From Phoenix dactylifera (lineage: Eukaryota > Streptophyta > Magnoliopsida > Arecales > Arecaceae): a DNA stretch of 64,000 nucleotides. Position numbers and translations under genes: made by a program. The notes beneath the pieces were generated by a model, which was not told the origin of the DNA, ran no database searches, and saw only the letters and a list, made by a program, of their open reading frames with translations. Numbering within the stretch: position 1 is the first letter of the stretch; every line of letters begins with the position of its first letter. Location: assembly GCF_009389715.1 (NCBI RefSeq), contig NC_052404.1, forward strand, positions 10,486,480 to 10,550,479, in the 5' to 3' direction. Of the stretch, positions 10,900-21,661 are shown in pieces.

Positions 10900-13003
10900 T
10901 TGGGGCAGTTGGCTCCCGAGGCAATGGGTTCCTTGGGGGGCAAGGATTTCCCTTCATTCACGGAGGAGGAGGCAAGGTAAGAGAATCTTTTGAAAGGTCA
11001 AAGGAGGCCAAAATTTAGGCTAAATTTTCTTGAAGAGAAAACCGTTAGACCCATTAAAATATGTCATATTTCCTCACTCCATACGTCAAAACTACGGACA
11101 CTTTACTTTTAGTGTCGTGAGACATGATGAGATGCTGAGGTGCGTCCTGACCGAAGATGCTCGGGATGTAGCCGAAAGCTGGGAGACGGAATTAATCAAA
11201 CGGTCAAAAGGCGTATTTGGATCACAGTGAGAGGAGATAATGCGAAAATTATTGGGCAGCAGTCAACAAGCCTAGTTCGTTTGAACCTTTTACCAGAGAC
11301 CAATGGTCATGGCTTCGCCTCCAAGCCAGGTTGTACGTGCCAATTCCATTCACATGTGTCAGCCCCCACGTCAGCCAGCTTTGAAGTCTTATCAGGGCTA
11401 TATCAAATTACGTGGCCAGATATATGGATGTTTTATTCTTCTTTTAAACAGTATTATGATGTTTCATCCAAATATATTGTAATTATTTGGTAGAGTCATT
11501 AGGATTAGGTACTGGTAATTCCAAATCGGACTTCCTGTTATCCTAATTCTGAAAAAAAAAATCAATATATGCGATACTAGACCTGGATGTGTTGTGAAAT
11601 CAAATAATGAGTACATACATCCATTACTTGGAACAACATTTTTAGTGGAACATCGTTGCATGAGCCATTCATCAACTTTTTGGATCTAGATTACTCAAAA
11701 CACTAGTGCTTCGTTTCATGTCTGTATGTGAATCAACTAGATTCTAAAACATTGCATAACCCGAGCAACCACAGCTTGCATGGCTAAACAAGAATACAAA
11801 AAGGAGGCGTCAAATCTAAAGCAGATGAGGAATTGAATGCAGAATGGATGACTAGTATGTGTTGATTAATTCCTGATGCCAAGGCATATCATGTTCCAAG
11901 TTAGCTGATATGATGACCAGTCCGAGACCCAGGACCCTGAACTCCTGCAGCCAGGTCAAAATTCAGGGCTACTCAAGCAAATCTTGGAAAAATATGAACC
12001 CTCGTTAAACAAAATTTAGCAAGAATGGAGTCAACCATCTTGGATCCTAAAACTTCATAAATAATAGTTCTCCAACCAAATACCATTAATTAAGTTGAAT
12101 CACGCACATGCATACACATACGCATCCTTAACAAAAATAGAAAATATAAGAAAGGTAACTTAGTCTGTCTCCTACGGTCTAAGGAAATTAAAGCCAGGCC
12201 CGGCCATTGTTGGCATTTGAGAACTCCCATCCTGCCAGCGCATTGTATCTAACCACACTGTGGCAAATCGATACAAGTAGCTAAAGATCTCGCATCCGAC
12301 ATCTCCGGCCGAACGGTTAGGCAACACTACGGCGCCTGGGTCAAAATCCCGTTTAGATTTTAGGCTTGTTGTATAGTTTCGATAGTAACAGCTTCTCCAA
12401 CAAGGCCTCTTGAGCCTCGGGCGCAGTTGAAGAAAGATTCTCCTTCGGCTTGTCTTTGTCGGATTTCTTTTTCGTCTGCTTCTGGGGTGCGTCTGTGTCA
12501 GCGACGGCTGTCTGCTCCCTTATCCGCATGGTCTTTAAAACCATTGCTTAGCCCCTGCCCGGCGCTTTCCCCACCACCTCTTCTCTTCCCTCCCTTGCTT
12601 CGGACAGATATAGAGATATTGGACCTCTTCATTATTGTATTTATTCTGACCTCCATACTTAAATCGAGATATTGGACTTCGCGAAGCTTAAAAAGGAGTC
12701 AAAGCTACCCGCAAGATGGCATTTGAAATAGAAGTTTTGACGGTTTTTTGCTCCTAAAATTGCATGCTTACTTCAGCCCATCAGATCATGTGCATGGATT
12801 CCCAAGATAAACTACCAAACAGAACAAGAAATTTTGAAGGTGATGTAGCTCTGTCACCAGGTACTAAAAGTAAATCCATGTCCAAGATTCTCGGGTTTTT
12901 GATGGCGAACTAAAGACAACTAAGGTTACCAGCTAGCCTAGACTAGATTCCACATACCGTCCCATGAAATGCTACTTGAGGATATAATAATGTAATGCTT
13001 TTA
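10900..13003. other. gene-poor stretch
   Basis: Only one weak coding candidate (12353-12544) is present; the rest shows no exon, RNA or complete element. Confidence 0.35.
12353..12544 (-). CDS. weak candidate small Lys/Glu-rich protein
   Basis: A 63-codon ATG frame with a charged, Lys-rich centre (QTKKKSDKDKPKE) ends LLLSKLYNKPKI. The region upstream of the start is C-rich on the + strand, as in a leader, but no TATA or homologue is recognised. It could be a chance frame. Confidence 0.22.
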   Translation of the reverse strand: MVLKTMRIREQTAVADTDAPQKQTKKKSDKDKPKENLSSTAPEAQEALLEKLLLSKLYNKPKI

Positions 13004-13300
13004 CACTACAAGAAAATTGGATATTACCGACGCTTTTTAATGTATATACCAAAGCGAATAAGCATTGGTAGTTTTATTTCCGATACTTTTTAAAGTGTCA
13101 GCTATGCTACCGTCAAAAACCAACTTTAGAATTCCGATGCTTATAAGCGTCGTTAATTGCCGGCACTTATAAGCGCCGATGATGAAGCGTCTTATATCAG
13201 CGACGTTTATTTGCGTTTCTAATCAACGACACTAATAAGCGTCACTAATATATGTTTTAACGATGCTTTAAAGCGTCGTAAGAGTTAACTATGAAGCATA
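13004..13300 (+). mobile_element. CACTA (En/Spm-type) terminal fragment
   Basis: It starts with the canonical terminus CACTACAAGAAAA at 13004-13016. Many short subterminal units of the AAGCGTCG / CGACGCTT type in both orientations follow, to about 13290. This layout is diagnostic of a CACTA end. The matching opposite end (TTTTCTTGTAGTG) was not found downstream, so this is either a solo end or a deleted copy. Confidence 0.75.
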
Positions 13301-13838
13301 GGATATTGAAAAGAAGATGCTTCAGAAGAGGCTATCATGCATGTTACTGCCAGGTACTTGTGACTCTACATAAGCTAAGGTGGATACAATTTTGTCTTCC
13401 ATGATCAATCAAAAGACAACTTGTTGAAGTAAAACTCAATAATCAATGTGGGGTCAAATAATATGGTAGTTTCTAGTCCGCTGAGGACCATCCAATTAGG
13501 TACAGCTCTCAGTTGACATATGTTCTTATGATCTAGGATTAGGTAATTCAAGTAAATTCTGGATGCCATTTAGCCCATGTCAATTGGCAGGAGTAGATTA
13601 TGTTCGATGCTCGTCGGACCATCGAACGGTCTGATGCAGCATTGGACATACGGTCGCTCCTAGAAATGCATGATTTAGAGTCGCATGTTTAGAAGGATCC
13701 TCCACATCGTGCAGTGCAGCATCAACTGCCCATGCATGGAGATGCGTGAAGCTGCATGATCTGGAGATGCACATCCATAAGAACTTCGTGCACCATATCT
13801 CACTGCATCTTTAAGAAATTTCGACATGAAATCAAGTG

Positions 13839-14050
13839 GTCAAGGTAGCACCGGACCATCAATTAATTGGACCCACCCTGCTCCCATCAATTTGTCTTTG
13901 CCTAAAGTATGGGTCGACTATTGAGAACAATGAAAGAAAAAGAGGTCAAGGTAGCACCGGACCATCAATTAATTGGACCCACCCTGCTCCCATCAATTTG
14001 TCTTTGCCTAAAGTATGGGTCGACTATTGAGAACAATGAAAGAAAAAGAG
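13839..14050. repeat. 106-bp tandem duplication
   Basis: Units 13839-13944 and 13945-14050 are essentially identical (both begin GGTCAAGGTAGCACCGG and end GAAAGAAAAAGAG). The open frames crossing it are produced by the repeat and have no recognised product. Confidence 0.85.
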
Positions 14051-14398
14051 GTGAAACATGCCCGCTGCCACCTACTACCAAAGTAAATTTGTTTTCTTTT
14101 GGCCCCACGGAGGAAGCCAAAGAAAACATTGAAAGCTACCATCCTAAAACTTCCCTCAGACAAGGCAGGCAGATGTTTGACGGTGCTTTTCCAATAGTAC
14201 ATATATTTTCCATAGGTTGGTCCCCACAACTCTTCAATCTTGACATCCAAGAATCTCACAATTTCTTCCTAAAACTGAACTCTCACGACGACCAACTTAC
14301 AAAAGATCACATGTGTTTATCGAACATTTCTTTTAATACGCCAGCACTCTATCTATTGAGCACAAATCCCCTGCAGTGCGCGGCTTGCATTGCAAATT

Positions 14399-14775
14399 AT
14401 TGTGCAACACTCGATGGCTGCCATCAAGAGATGGATAGTTATTAAATAAAGCGGTCTAATATGTCATATGCAACGCGTCTTATTTGATAGCCGTCCATCT
14501 CTTGATGGCAGTCATTGAGTGCTGTGGTTGGCACATACGTGGCTCGGTTGGCAACTGGTCCGCTTGGCCAGCAAGCAGAAGGCCTGCCTTCAAGCACATG
14601 ATTTGGCTCCGATCATACCTGAGGTCGGTGTCGTGCTCGGTCGAGTCGTCGTGGATGGCATGGATTTGGCTCGCCCGAGTGGGGTTCTCATTGGTGGTCT
14701 AATATGTCATATATGACGCATCTTATTTGATCGCTATCCATCTCTTGATGGCGATCGTTGAGTGCTGCACAATAT
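14399..14775. mobile_element. foldback / MITE composite
   Basis: The left arm at 14399-14447 (ATTGTGCAACACTCGATGG...) is the inverse of the right arm at about 14723-14774 and also of an internal arm near 14470-14523. The two right arms are direct copies of about 72 bp (14452-14523 and 14697-14769). The structure reads as a short foldback element with a second right end, or two nested copies. About 170 bp of GC-richer unrelated sequence lies between the two right arms. No protein is assigned. Confidence 0.65.
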
Positions 14776-16338
14776 TCTGTAGTGTAAATAACATACCATA
14801 AAGGATTCCGGTCGCCATCCACTGCTCCAATAGGAGATGGCAAGTTTGTTTTTTTTCTAAATTTCTCTCACATGGATAGGTGAGAATCTGATAGCATGTT
14901 TTCCGCCCGGTAGTAATTCTTATCAGTAACTTCTAGGAGGTATGGTTGGCTTACCATGATGGTCTTGGAAAATATTACAAAATGTTAAATTCTCAGAAAT
15001 CGAAAATATTTGCAAGAGCCTTTTATAGATGATAGAAAATGTAGAATATAAGCCGCTAGAGTATGATATAGAGAGAAAGATGATAGGAACCGCCCCCACA
15101 AGCAAAACTTGGACAAAAAAAATGGAGAACTAGGGCAATTTTAACATTAGCATTTGAAGTGGTTAGTTGTTGACTAAAAACACCTTCTTCAGCATGATTG
15201 CTTGCCAAGTAAATCCTCCAAGAGTCATGGTGCCATCTTCTCATTTCTTTTTCCCTTTTCCTAGTGCCTTCGGGACCACTATGACAGCGAAATCAAACAG
15301 AACTAGAACTGTCTTAGCTTTAACCTGGCCTTGCTTTGGCAAAGGGCATCTACTCCACTTTCTTGAGGGAGTTGGTAGAACTGCATACCACTGCCACAAG
15401 CTTCATAGACTTGATGAAGATGCAAGCAAACTAGTCTGGTTTCTTAGAAGTAGAGTATGAAGAGAGGAGAATAGGTGACAGATAGAATGGCTTGCTTGGA
15501 CATGTATACTGCTGCAAGACTCATCTGGTACTTGATTACCTCAGCTTGCAAGGTTTCAATCCAAACAGAGCAGGGTTTTGTCTAACTAGAGGAAAATGCA
15601 AATGGTTGTCTCAACATCATCTGCTTGCTGCATCACATCACAATCTAAAGAACACTAAATTTCAATGTCATGCTCCTACTTTGACAAAATAGAAGTATAA
15701 ACAAAAGAAACTGTCCATCATTTGGTATAAACTTCACATTTATATCATGATTTGCTAACTGCGAGGCTCGTATTATCAAACCAATACAAAAATATAGGGT
15801 TCAATATAACATAGCGGCATGCTCAAAAAGTATACATGGTCAATGAAACAAGATCTATCCATTCACTTTACCAGAAAATCTAGCGATTCTCTGTAAAAGC
15901 ATCTTCTTGAATTGACTATGGTTTAAGAAGGATGATAGAAGCAGCAAGGAGAGGAATTCCTGATAGCTGTAGCCTAAACCTTATCACCTTACAGCTGCAA
16001 GAGGGACCGCACCGGAGCAGCAAGACCCATGATACAAGAATAGAACGGTCTGACTGACATACATGTTTCCTACCAATTGGAGAGCTTAAACAAGGCTTGC
16101 TCAAGGTTGCAGAGGGAAGAAGAGGGGAGAATTTTGTCCCCCTGCCGTATCCCAGGTGCTTGTGGTTGATGCTACTTGTTCAATTCCCCTCAAGAAGTCA
16201 AAATCTTCTAGTAATATCCTTCGGAGACAACATAAGCCTGGAATTGTTAGTGTTCAAATGGACCTAAAAACTGAAGACCTTAAGAGGCACATTAGAAGTT
16301 TAAAGAAGAGCAGTTCACTTACAGAATTCAACTGAGAG
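14776..16338. other. gene-free stretch
   Basis: Several short frames occur, but none has a recognisable product or consistent splice context. Confidence 0.35.
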
Positions 16339-16353
16339 ATGTGCACTTGACCA

Positions 16354-16406
16354 GTGATAAGAACAGACACTACACTTGATCTTAGCCAAAAGGCCGAGGA
16401 AGGTAT
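16354..16406 (-). pseudogene. retroposed 5' fragment of U2 snRNA
   Basis: Read on the minus strand from 16406, the sequence begins ATACCTTCCTCGGCCTTTTG and continues through the GGCTAAGATCAAGTGTAG segment to TTCTTATCA. That is the first 52 or so bases of U2 snRNA, including the branch-site-recognition region, with two or three changes. It stops there, so the Sm site and the rest are missing. A perfect 15-bp direct repeat, ATGTGCACTTGACCA, flanks it at 16339-16353 and 16408-16422. It is therefore a retroposed fragment and not a functional U2 gene; no USE or TATA is seen at the expected distance. Confidence 0.88.
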
Positions 16407-16422
16407 TATGTGCACTTGACCA

Positions 16423-17012
16423 AGTCCGAAGAACATGTTCATATGACTAGCATGTGGAAGACACTAGCTTGTACCATTTCAGATCACACTGGTTATGGTA
16501 TACTCATGGAAAACCCAAAAAAAATGCCTGAAATGATATTAGTAATGATATGAGACTCAGTCCGGACAGCTTGTGAATCTGCCAATCTGGTAATCTCAAT
16601 CTACGGATTCATATCCTCAAAATATTTCTTCAGCTCACTAATCTGTTACTCGCAGAATGTGAATCTATATAAATTTATTTTTTTCAGAAGTGAGCGAAAA
16701 GCAATACACAAACATGATAATGGTCATTGGTTTTTAGATAGAAGTCTTAAATATACAAAATTTTGAATAACTAACAGAACTGATATGCCTAAAACATTTC
16801 TGAACATGGAAATGAATGGAAGAATGAGAACATATGGTGGCATCAAGAACTCTTTCTGAGAAGAGCATTTCATGTGACAGATGGAAGCTTATGCATTTAA
16901 ATACAAAGTGCACATGCTGCACTTCCTCCAATATTTGTGGGTCATCATACAGATAGAAAATCATACATAATTGTGGGCACCCACTTTCTGTGTAAAATAT
17001 AACAGGTTGAAA
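16423..17012. other. gene-free; probable 3' flank of the 122-residue gene
   Basis: AT-rich, no exon. The part adjoining 17013 is probably 3' UTR of the minus-strand gene. Confidence 0.4.
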
Positions 17013-20000
17013 TTACTTGGTTGGGAATATCAGTGTATAGATTAGAAGCATCGACACCACAACTATGGCTCCTACCAGAGTGAACTTTGGACTTGTCCAT
17101 AACTCGAGATTGGATCTCTCTGTTCTTTTGATGGGATCAACCTCCTCTGACAATGGGTATTCAGAACGCCGTGGATTCCAGCTGACATATTTGTCTGGAA
17201 TAAACCGTGAGAAGAGAGATTTCTTTCCCCGTTTCCGGAAGCTTGACCAAGCTTTGTCCCAATCTGTAGACAGTCTATCACCTGAGCAATATGCAGAGAA
17301 GGCAGTAAATTTTGTCACACAAAATTGATATTGCAGTTGGGATAAGTATAATCCTCCAGATGATGTTGCAATTTGCTACTTCTCCAAAAGGAGTGTTGGA
17401 TAACAATCTGAATATGAGGTGAAATCAAACTGCATAATCCTATACGTAATTTCAGAAAATATTCAAGATTGCAGCTTCTTATTTGTAGTCCATCCTAATC
17501 ATTTCAAAATTACTAAATGCTTAAGTTATGAAGGTATCTAACTAGATGCAGAGCTTATATAGTTGTACATTGAAGATACATAGATCCTTCAAATCACTTA
17601 TGAGATTGTTCAGCTTGTTGAACAGTTTAACATGTCTACTTACAGACCAGTACCTTTTGTAAAAGCTTTTTATTGTTTTTTTCATATTTTTCTTTCTTGC
17701 AAATCCTTTATAAATAGTTTCTGTAAACTTCATTTTTCTAATAAAGGCCGGGTGGCTTTGCCTCCCTCTTCATCAAAAAAAAAATGAAGGTATCTAACTG
17801 CTCTGAGGAAGAATATGATACTAATACCCGGTACATCATGTCCTTCTATGAAAGTTTTAGGCATATGATTTACCATGAGTTTGACAGGGTAGTTCAAGAT
17901 AGGGCTAGAATATCATAATTATACTCAGTCCTGTATGGTAACATTGCACAAAGACAGAAGCATGTGGATTCTTCTCTTTTTCATCAAGACAAGGCATATC
18001 TAGCAACCCGTTCAAATGAAAAAGCTTGTATATTCCATTTTCCATCAACTTTTAGCAGGGGGTTAGTGCGTGAATCCTTGAACTTGCAGTCAGTAAGCTG
18101 GAAGATGGGAATGTGTTAATTACAAAGTCAAAAAAAAAGATAATTGTTTTTGGTTCTTGACTAGACTAGGAAATCTTACCATTTTACAAATAAATTGTAA
18201 AGGCCAATATAATAAAACTTAACATACCAAAACCAATCAGAAATGGTAAGACTTCAGCCGCAAATGATAATCAAGTAATAGAAATTAGAGACTATTGTCT
18301 GTGAACTTAGTTCTAAAAGTGAATTAGTTGAAATATCTACTCACAACACAAACTCCTAAATTTACTTGGTATCCAATTGACTAGCCTGTCTTGAAATTAG
18401 GCCTCCCATTAAATCATAACCATCAAAATACATGGCCCAATTTATACTTTACTCGTGGAAAAAAATATGAAAACACATTATAGTTACATCTAATGTAAGA
18501 CAGAGTAAATTTGCTGCTAGAGTAAGAGATGTTAATTTTAGCGATTATTATATTTTAATGATTTAAAGAAAACAAAATTGAACTATAAATGCTAAAATTT
18601 AAAGATGACCAGCAAAGTAGATCTGTTTATTCACAACATATGCTTATCTAGTCCAAGTTTCCAAATCCAAACAATTCATTTGATTCACTCTACTAGCTGC
18701 ATTAGGTTTCCAATTAAATCATAATCATCATGCATCGCTTTTCTTTTTATAATCATGGTACCATCAAAGTGTCCTAATTTTCAGCTATCAGACTTGGTAG
18801 ACTTTGCAAGAACAGTCGCTATTAAATAGTAGCAAAGTACCATAAATCTTTCGTGCAGGTTAAAAATGTAAAGTCAAGTTTCATTGAGGTAAGCTACTTT
18901 TGCCAACAAAAAGCAACTTATGTTAGAAATATCTTTAGCAAATGAGATTTACAAAAATTGCACACTAATGCAATGCAACTTATCTCCTGCTTGATGTCTT
19001 TGCAATTCAGAGATAAAATCAATGGTGAATTTTGGTGAACTTCAATTCACCCTTAAGCAAAGTACGCCGTACCGGTACTGGCAGGTGTACCGGTTTAGAC
19101 CGGTTCGGACCGGTTTAAACCAGTATCGAACCAAAAGGCAATTTTTCTACGTGCGCGCGGACGCACGCGCCCCACATTAAATGCCAATGCCACTCTGTGG
19201 CATTACATATCCCACGGGGGGGCAACCGAGCTGCCCAGTGCATGTGGGGGCACAGAGTGGCTTTAATGCATTAAATGCCACAGATGTGAGGATGTCGATT
19301 CGCACCATCCAAACCAGTCCAATTCCATCCAGTTTGCTCTTGTACCGGCCGGTATGGGCTCCATATTGTTCGGTTTCGGCCCAAATAGGGCCGGAACCGT
19401 TTTCCACGGCTGTACCGGATCCTGATCAGTCCGGTACAGATTGAACCAGCCAGTACGGGTCGGTTCAGCATATCATGCCGTTAAGCAAACTACGAACCTA
19501 CTGGATTTAGTGAACAAAGTTACACATCATGCTCTGTTACTCTGAGAAAAAAAAAAATTAAAGCCAATGCCTGAGTCTTTCCGAGAAAGTCTCACATCAG
19601 GTTATGGTAGCTATGTTTTCACTAGTGTTTTGTCACATGAGTTTCTTCACAGGAAACTAAACAAATGAGCAACATAATCTGCAAAGGATCACTTTGCAGG
19701 AGACCTGCTGATTAAATTAATCAGAATTTTTCATGAGTAAACACTATAAGAAGCTGATTGCCTTGCATTCCCATTGTGAATGTCCCTATCAATCATGCAT
19801 CATGACAACGTTATGACATAGTTCATGGAAATTCTTGTAGCAGTTGAATGGCATGATCAGTCTTGGTAAGGAATTGACATAGAAATCAAAAATTTGTTTC
19901 TCAGACCACCATCTCTCCAATATTGTTGGTTCAAGTTTCTAGTTCAAGTTATCGTCTTATGGAGCCATTTATTTTCTTCACAATAATTATCTGTAAGACT

Positions 20001-20909
20001 TCATCTAAGCCGGAGGCCAGTTGCAATAGAGATTGGTTGTGCATTCTGACACTTTTGTCCTCTCTGAAAAATGTTGTTGTTATGGCTTCACATATGCTCG
20101 AGATGTCTTAGAAACTGCATTCTGACTGGCATATGAACTCCCTGTATATTAACTGAACGTTGTTGTCTCCTTAACAAGAATTTTAGCAGGAGCTTCGACA
20201 CTGACATCGACCAAGTCAGCCTACAAGCAGTAGGACTACGAGGAGATGGTTCAAAAAAAAGAAAAAAAAGAAGAAAAAAAAGAGGTAGTAGAACATAAGT
20301 ATTAAAACAGAGAATGGAGATAGGAATATCTTGCAATCCACAAAAAAGTGGGAAAAAACTTTCTAAAAAGAAAAGAAAAAGCAGAACTAATGACTGTTGG
20401 CAATTCAACACATTCAATCATATTCTTAGGGATGCCTGCAATCCTACATAGTGAGCCAGTTACTTTAATCTCCGTGCAAAATAGAATAAAATAGATACAA
20501 ACTTTTCTCATAAGAAAGCAAATCTATATTGTCCTTAAATCACCTTCTTAAACTATCATTAATTTATCGTTCCAAAACCATCACCCGTTCCGGGCGCGCG
20601 CGCGAGAGAGAGGAAAAAGATGACAACTTCATCAATCTTAGAAATAGAAACTATCTATTTCACAGATTTCGGCCTTGACACATCAACTTGCTCATCCGTA
20701 TTGGTTCGGAAAATTAGTAAAAACATATACTGCAAATATTCAATCACAATACTAGACAAGTAGAACATTAATCTGACGAAAACCTTGGTTTCGGGGGCAA
20801 GTACTTTACCTTTGTCGTTTTTCCCTTTCTCCGGAGGGCGCGAGTCGTCTCGGGAACAGCGAGGTCGGAGAGGGATCCGCGCCGTCAGTCTCCCCAGGCC
20901 GAGATCCAT
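17013..20909 (-). CDS. 122-residue plant protein with a C-terminal membrane segment
   Basis: Two minus-strand exons join cleanly in phase 1. Exon 1 is 20909-20810 (ATG to AAAG|GTAAAG) and exon 2 is 17281-17013 (acceptor GCTCAG, TAA stop). The product starts MDLGLGRLTARIPLRP, has a conserved-looking core (DWDKAWSSFRKRGKKSLFS, then WNPRRSEYPLSEEVDPIKRT) and ends with a hydrophobic helix at about residues 99-119. I recall similar short plant proteins ending in one membrane span, often predicted to be plastidial, but no biochemical function is known to me. The 3.5-kb intron contains a truncated LINE and an ACCGGT-rich insertion. A SINE lies about 200 bp upstream of the start. The frame on the opposite strand at 17065-17328 is a shadow. 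Confidence 0.8.
17528..17799 (+). mobile_element. 5'-truncated LINE (L1-type) fragment
   Basis: A 240-bp insertion (17544-17783) is bounded by a perfect 16-bp target duplication, ATGAAGGTATCTAACT, at 17528-17543 and 17784-17799. Its 3' end reads AATAAAGGCCGGGTGGCTTT, then CATC and an A-tail. A short GC hairpin before an A-tail is typical of plant L1 3' ends. It lies inside the intron of the 122-residue gene. Confidence 0.85.
19053..19494. mobile_element. ACCGGT-rich insertion with a 14-bp target duplication
   Basis: A 414-bp segment (19067-19480), much more GC-rich than the intron around it, is flanked by TTAAGCAAAGTACG (19053-19066) and TTAAGCAAACTACG (19481-19494), one mismatch. Both ends are rich in ACCGG/CCGGT motifs (for example GTACCGGTACTGG near the left end). 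There is no A-tail and no reading frame. A retroposed origin fits the duplication length; the family is not identified. Confidence 0.65.
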
Positions 20910-21126
20910 CCCAAATTAAATGGAGAAAAAGGGAAAGAGGGATGGAGATTTGAGAACGCGAGGACTTTGCAGCTTGAGAGGCTCCTGGGAGTGGCGGCCT
21001 CTCTTCTCCTTCCCTTGTGGATTGGACTCGTTGCTACAGTGATCCGAAACAGACGTGGAGTACGAATGGGGCCCAGCGTAGGTGCGATACATCGTTCGGC
21101 TGCCAACCGCAAACACTACTTATTAG

Positions 21127-21535
21127 CCACCAAGGTGGTAGCCTAGTGGTACTGGGCAGCAATTCTAACCATAAGGTCCCAAGTTCGAATCGCTGCGGCG
21201 ATGATTAAATTGTGGATCGAAGCTCACTACTTTGGCCACTGCTTGGACTTATGGTGTAGGACCGCTCTTGAACCGCTAGTAGCCGGGATGGTGCCGGGTG
21301 TGACGTACTCACACGTGGGACTCGAGCCAGAGCTCAGAGGAGTAGCTGAGCCGGGCCTACGGGTGGGGAGGGTATGAGTAAAACCGGTCGGGGTGCCCAA
21401 CACACGGCCATTTCTGCCCGCATCGAACATTCTCCTGGCGGGGCGGGGGCCCAGTGGGGGCTGCTACGCGGGGGTGGGCTTGTCCCTTCCTCCCCCTACC
21501 CCTTTTTGCATTAGTAAAAAAAAAAAAAAAAAAAA
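21127..21535 (+). mobile_element. tRNA-derived SINE with A-tail
   Basis: The head contains an A-box-like TAGCCTAGTGGT (about 21140) and a B-box-like GGTCCCAAGTTCGAATC (21175-21191), as in a tRNA-derived pol III promoter. A GC-rich body follows, then an A-tail of about 20 (21516-21535). The target site AAACACTACT(T)ATTA is duplicated at 21111-21125 and again after the tail from about 21533. It sits upstream of the minus-strand gene starting at 20909. It is not a tRNA gene: no acceptor stem or anticodon arm is formed. Confidence 0.82.
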
Positions 21536-21541
21536 CACTAC

Positions 21542-21611
<70 letters not shown>
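21542..21611. repeat. (ATT)n microsatellite, about 23 units
   Basis: An uninterrupted TAT/ATT run immediately follows the SINE's distal target duplication, which itself contains TATTATTA. Poly-Ile, poly-Leu and poly-Tyr frames here are artefacts. Confidence 0.95.
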
Positions 21612-21661
21612 GGCACAGCGAGCAATGCTAGATGCGGATAGAGCTGAGGGTTAATTTTAAT

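Noticed and set aside
13909-14445. 178-residue + strand frame
   Set aside because: Its first part is the 106-bp tandem duplication and the rest has no recognised domain; probably chance.
16339-16422. A functional U2 snRNA gene
   Set aside because: Only the first 52 bases are present, without the Sm site or 3' stem-loops, and it is bounded by a target duplication.
21127-21200. A possible tRNA gene
   Set aside because: A- and B-box-like motifs are present, but no acceptor or anticodon arm folds, and an A-tail with target duplication shows it is a SINE.
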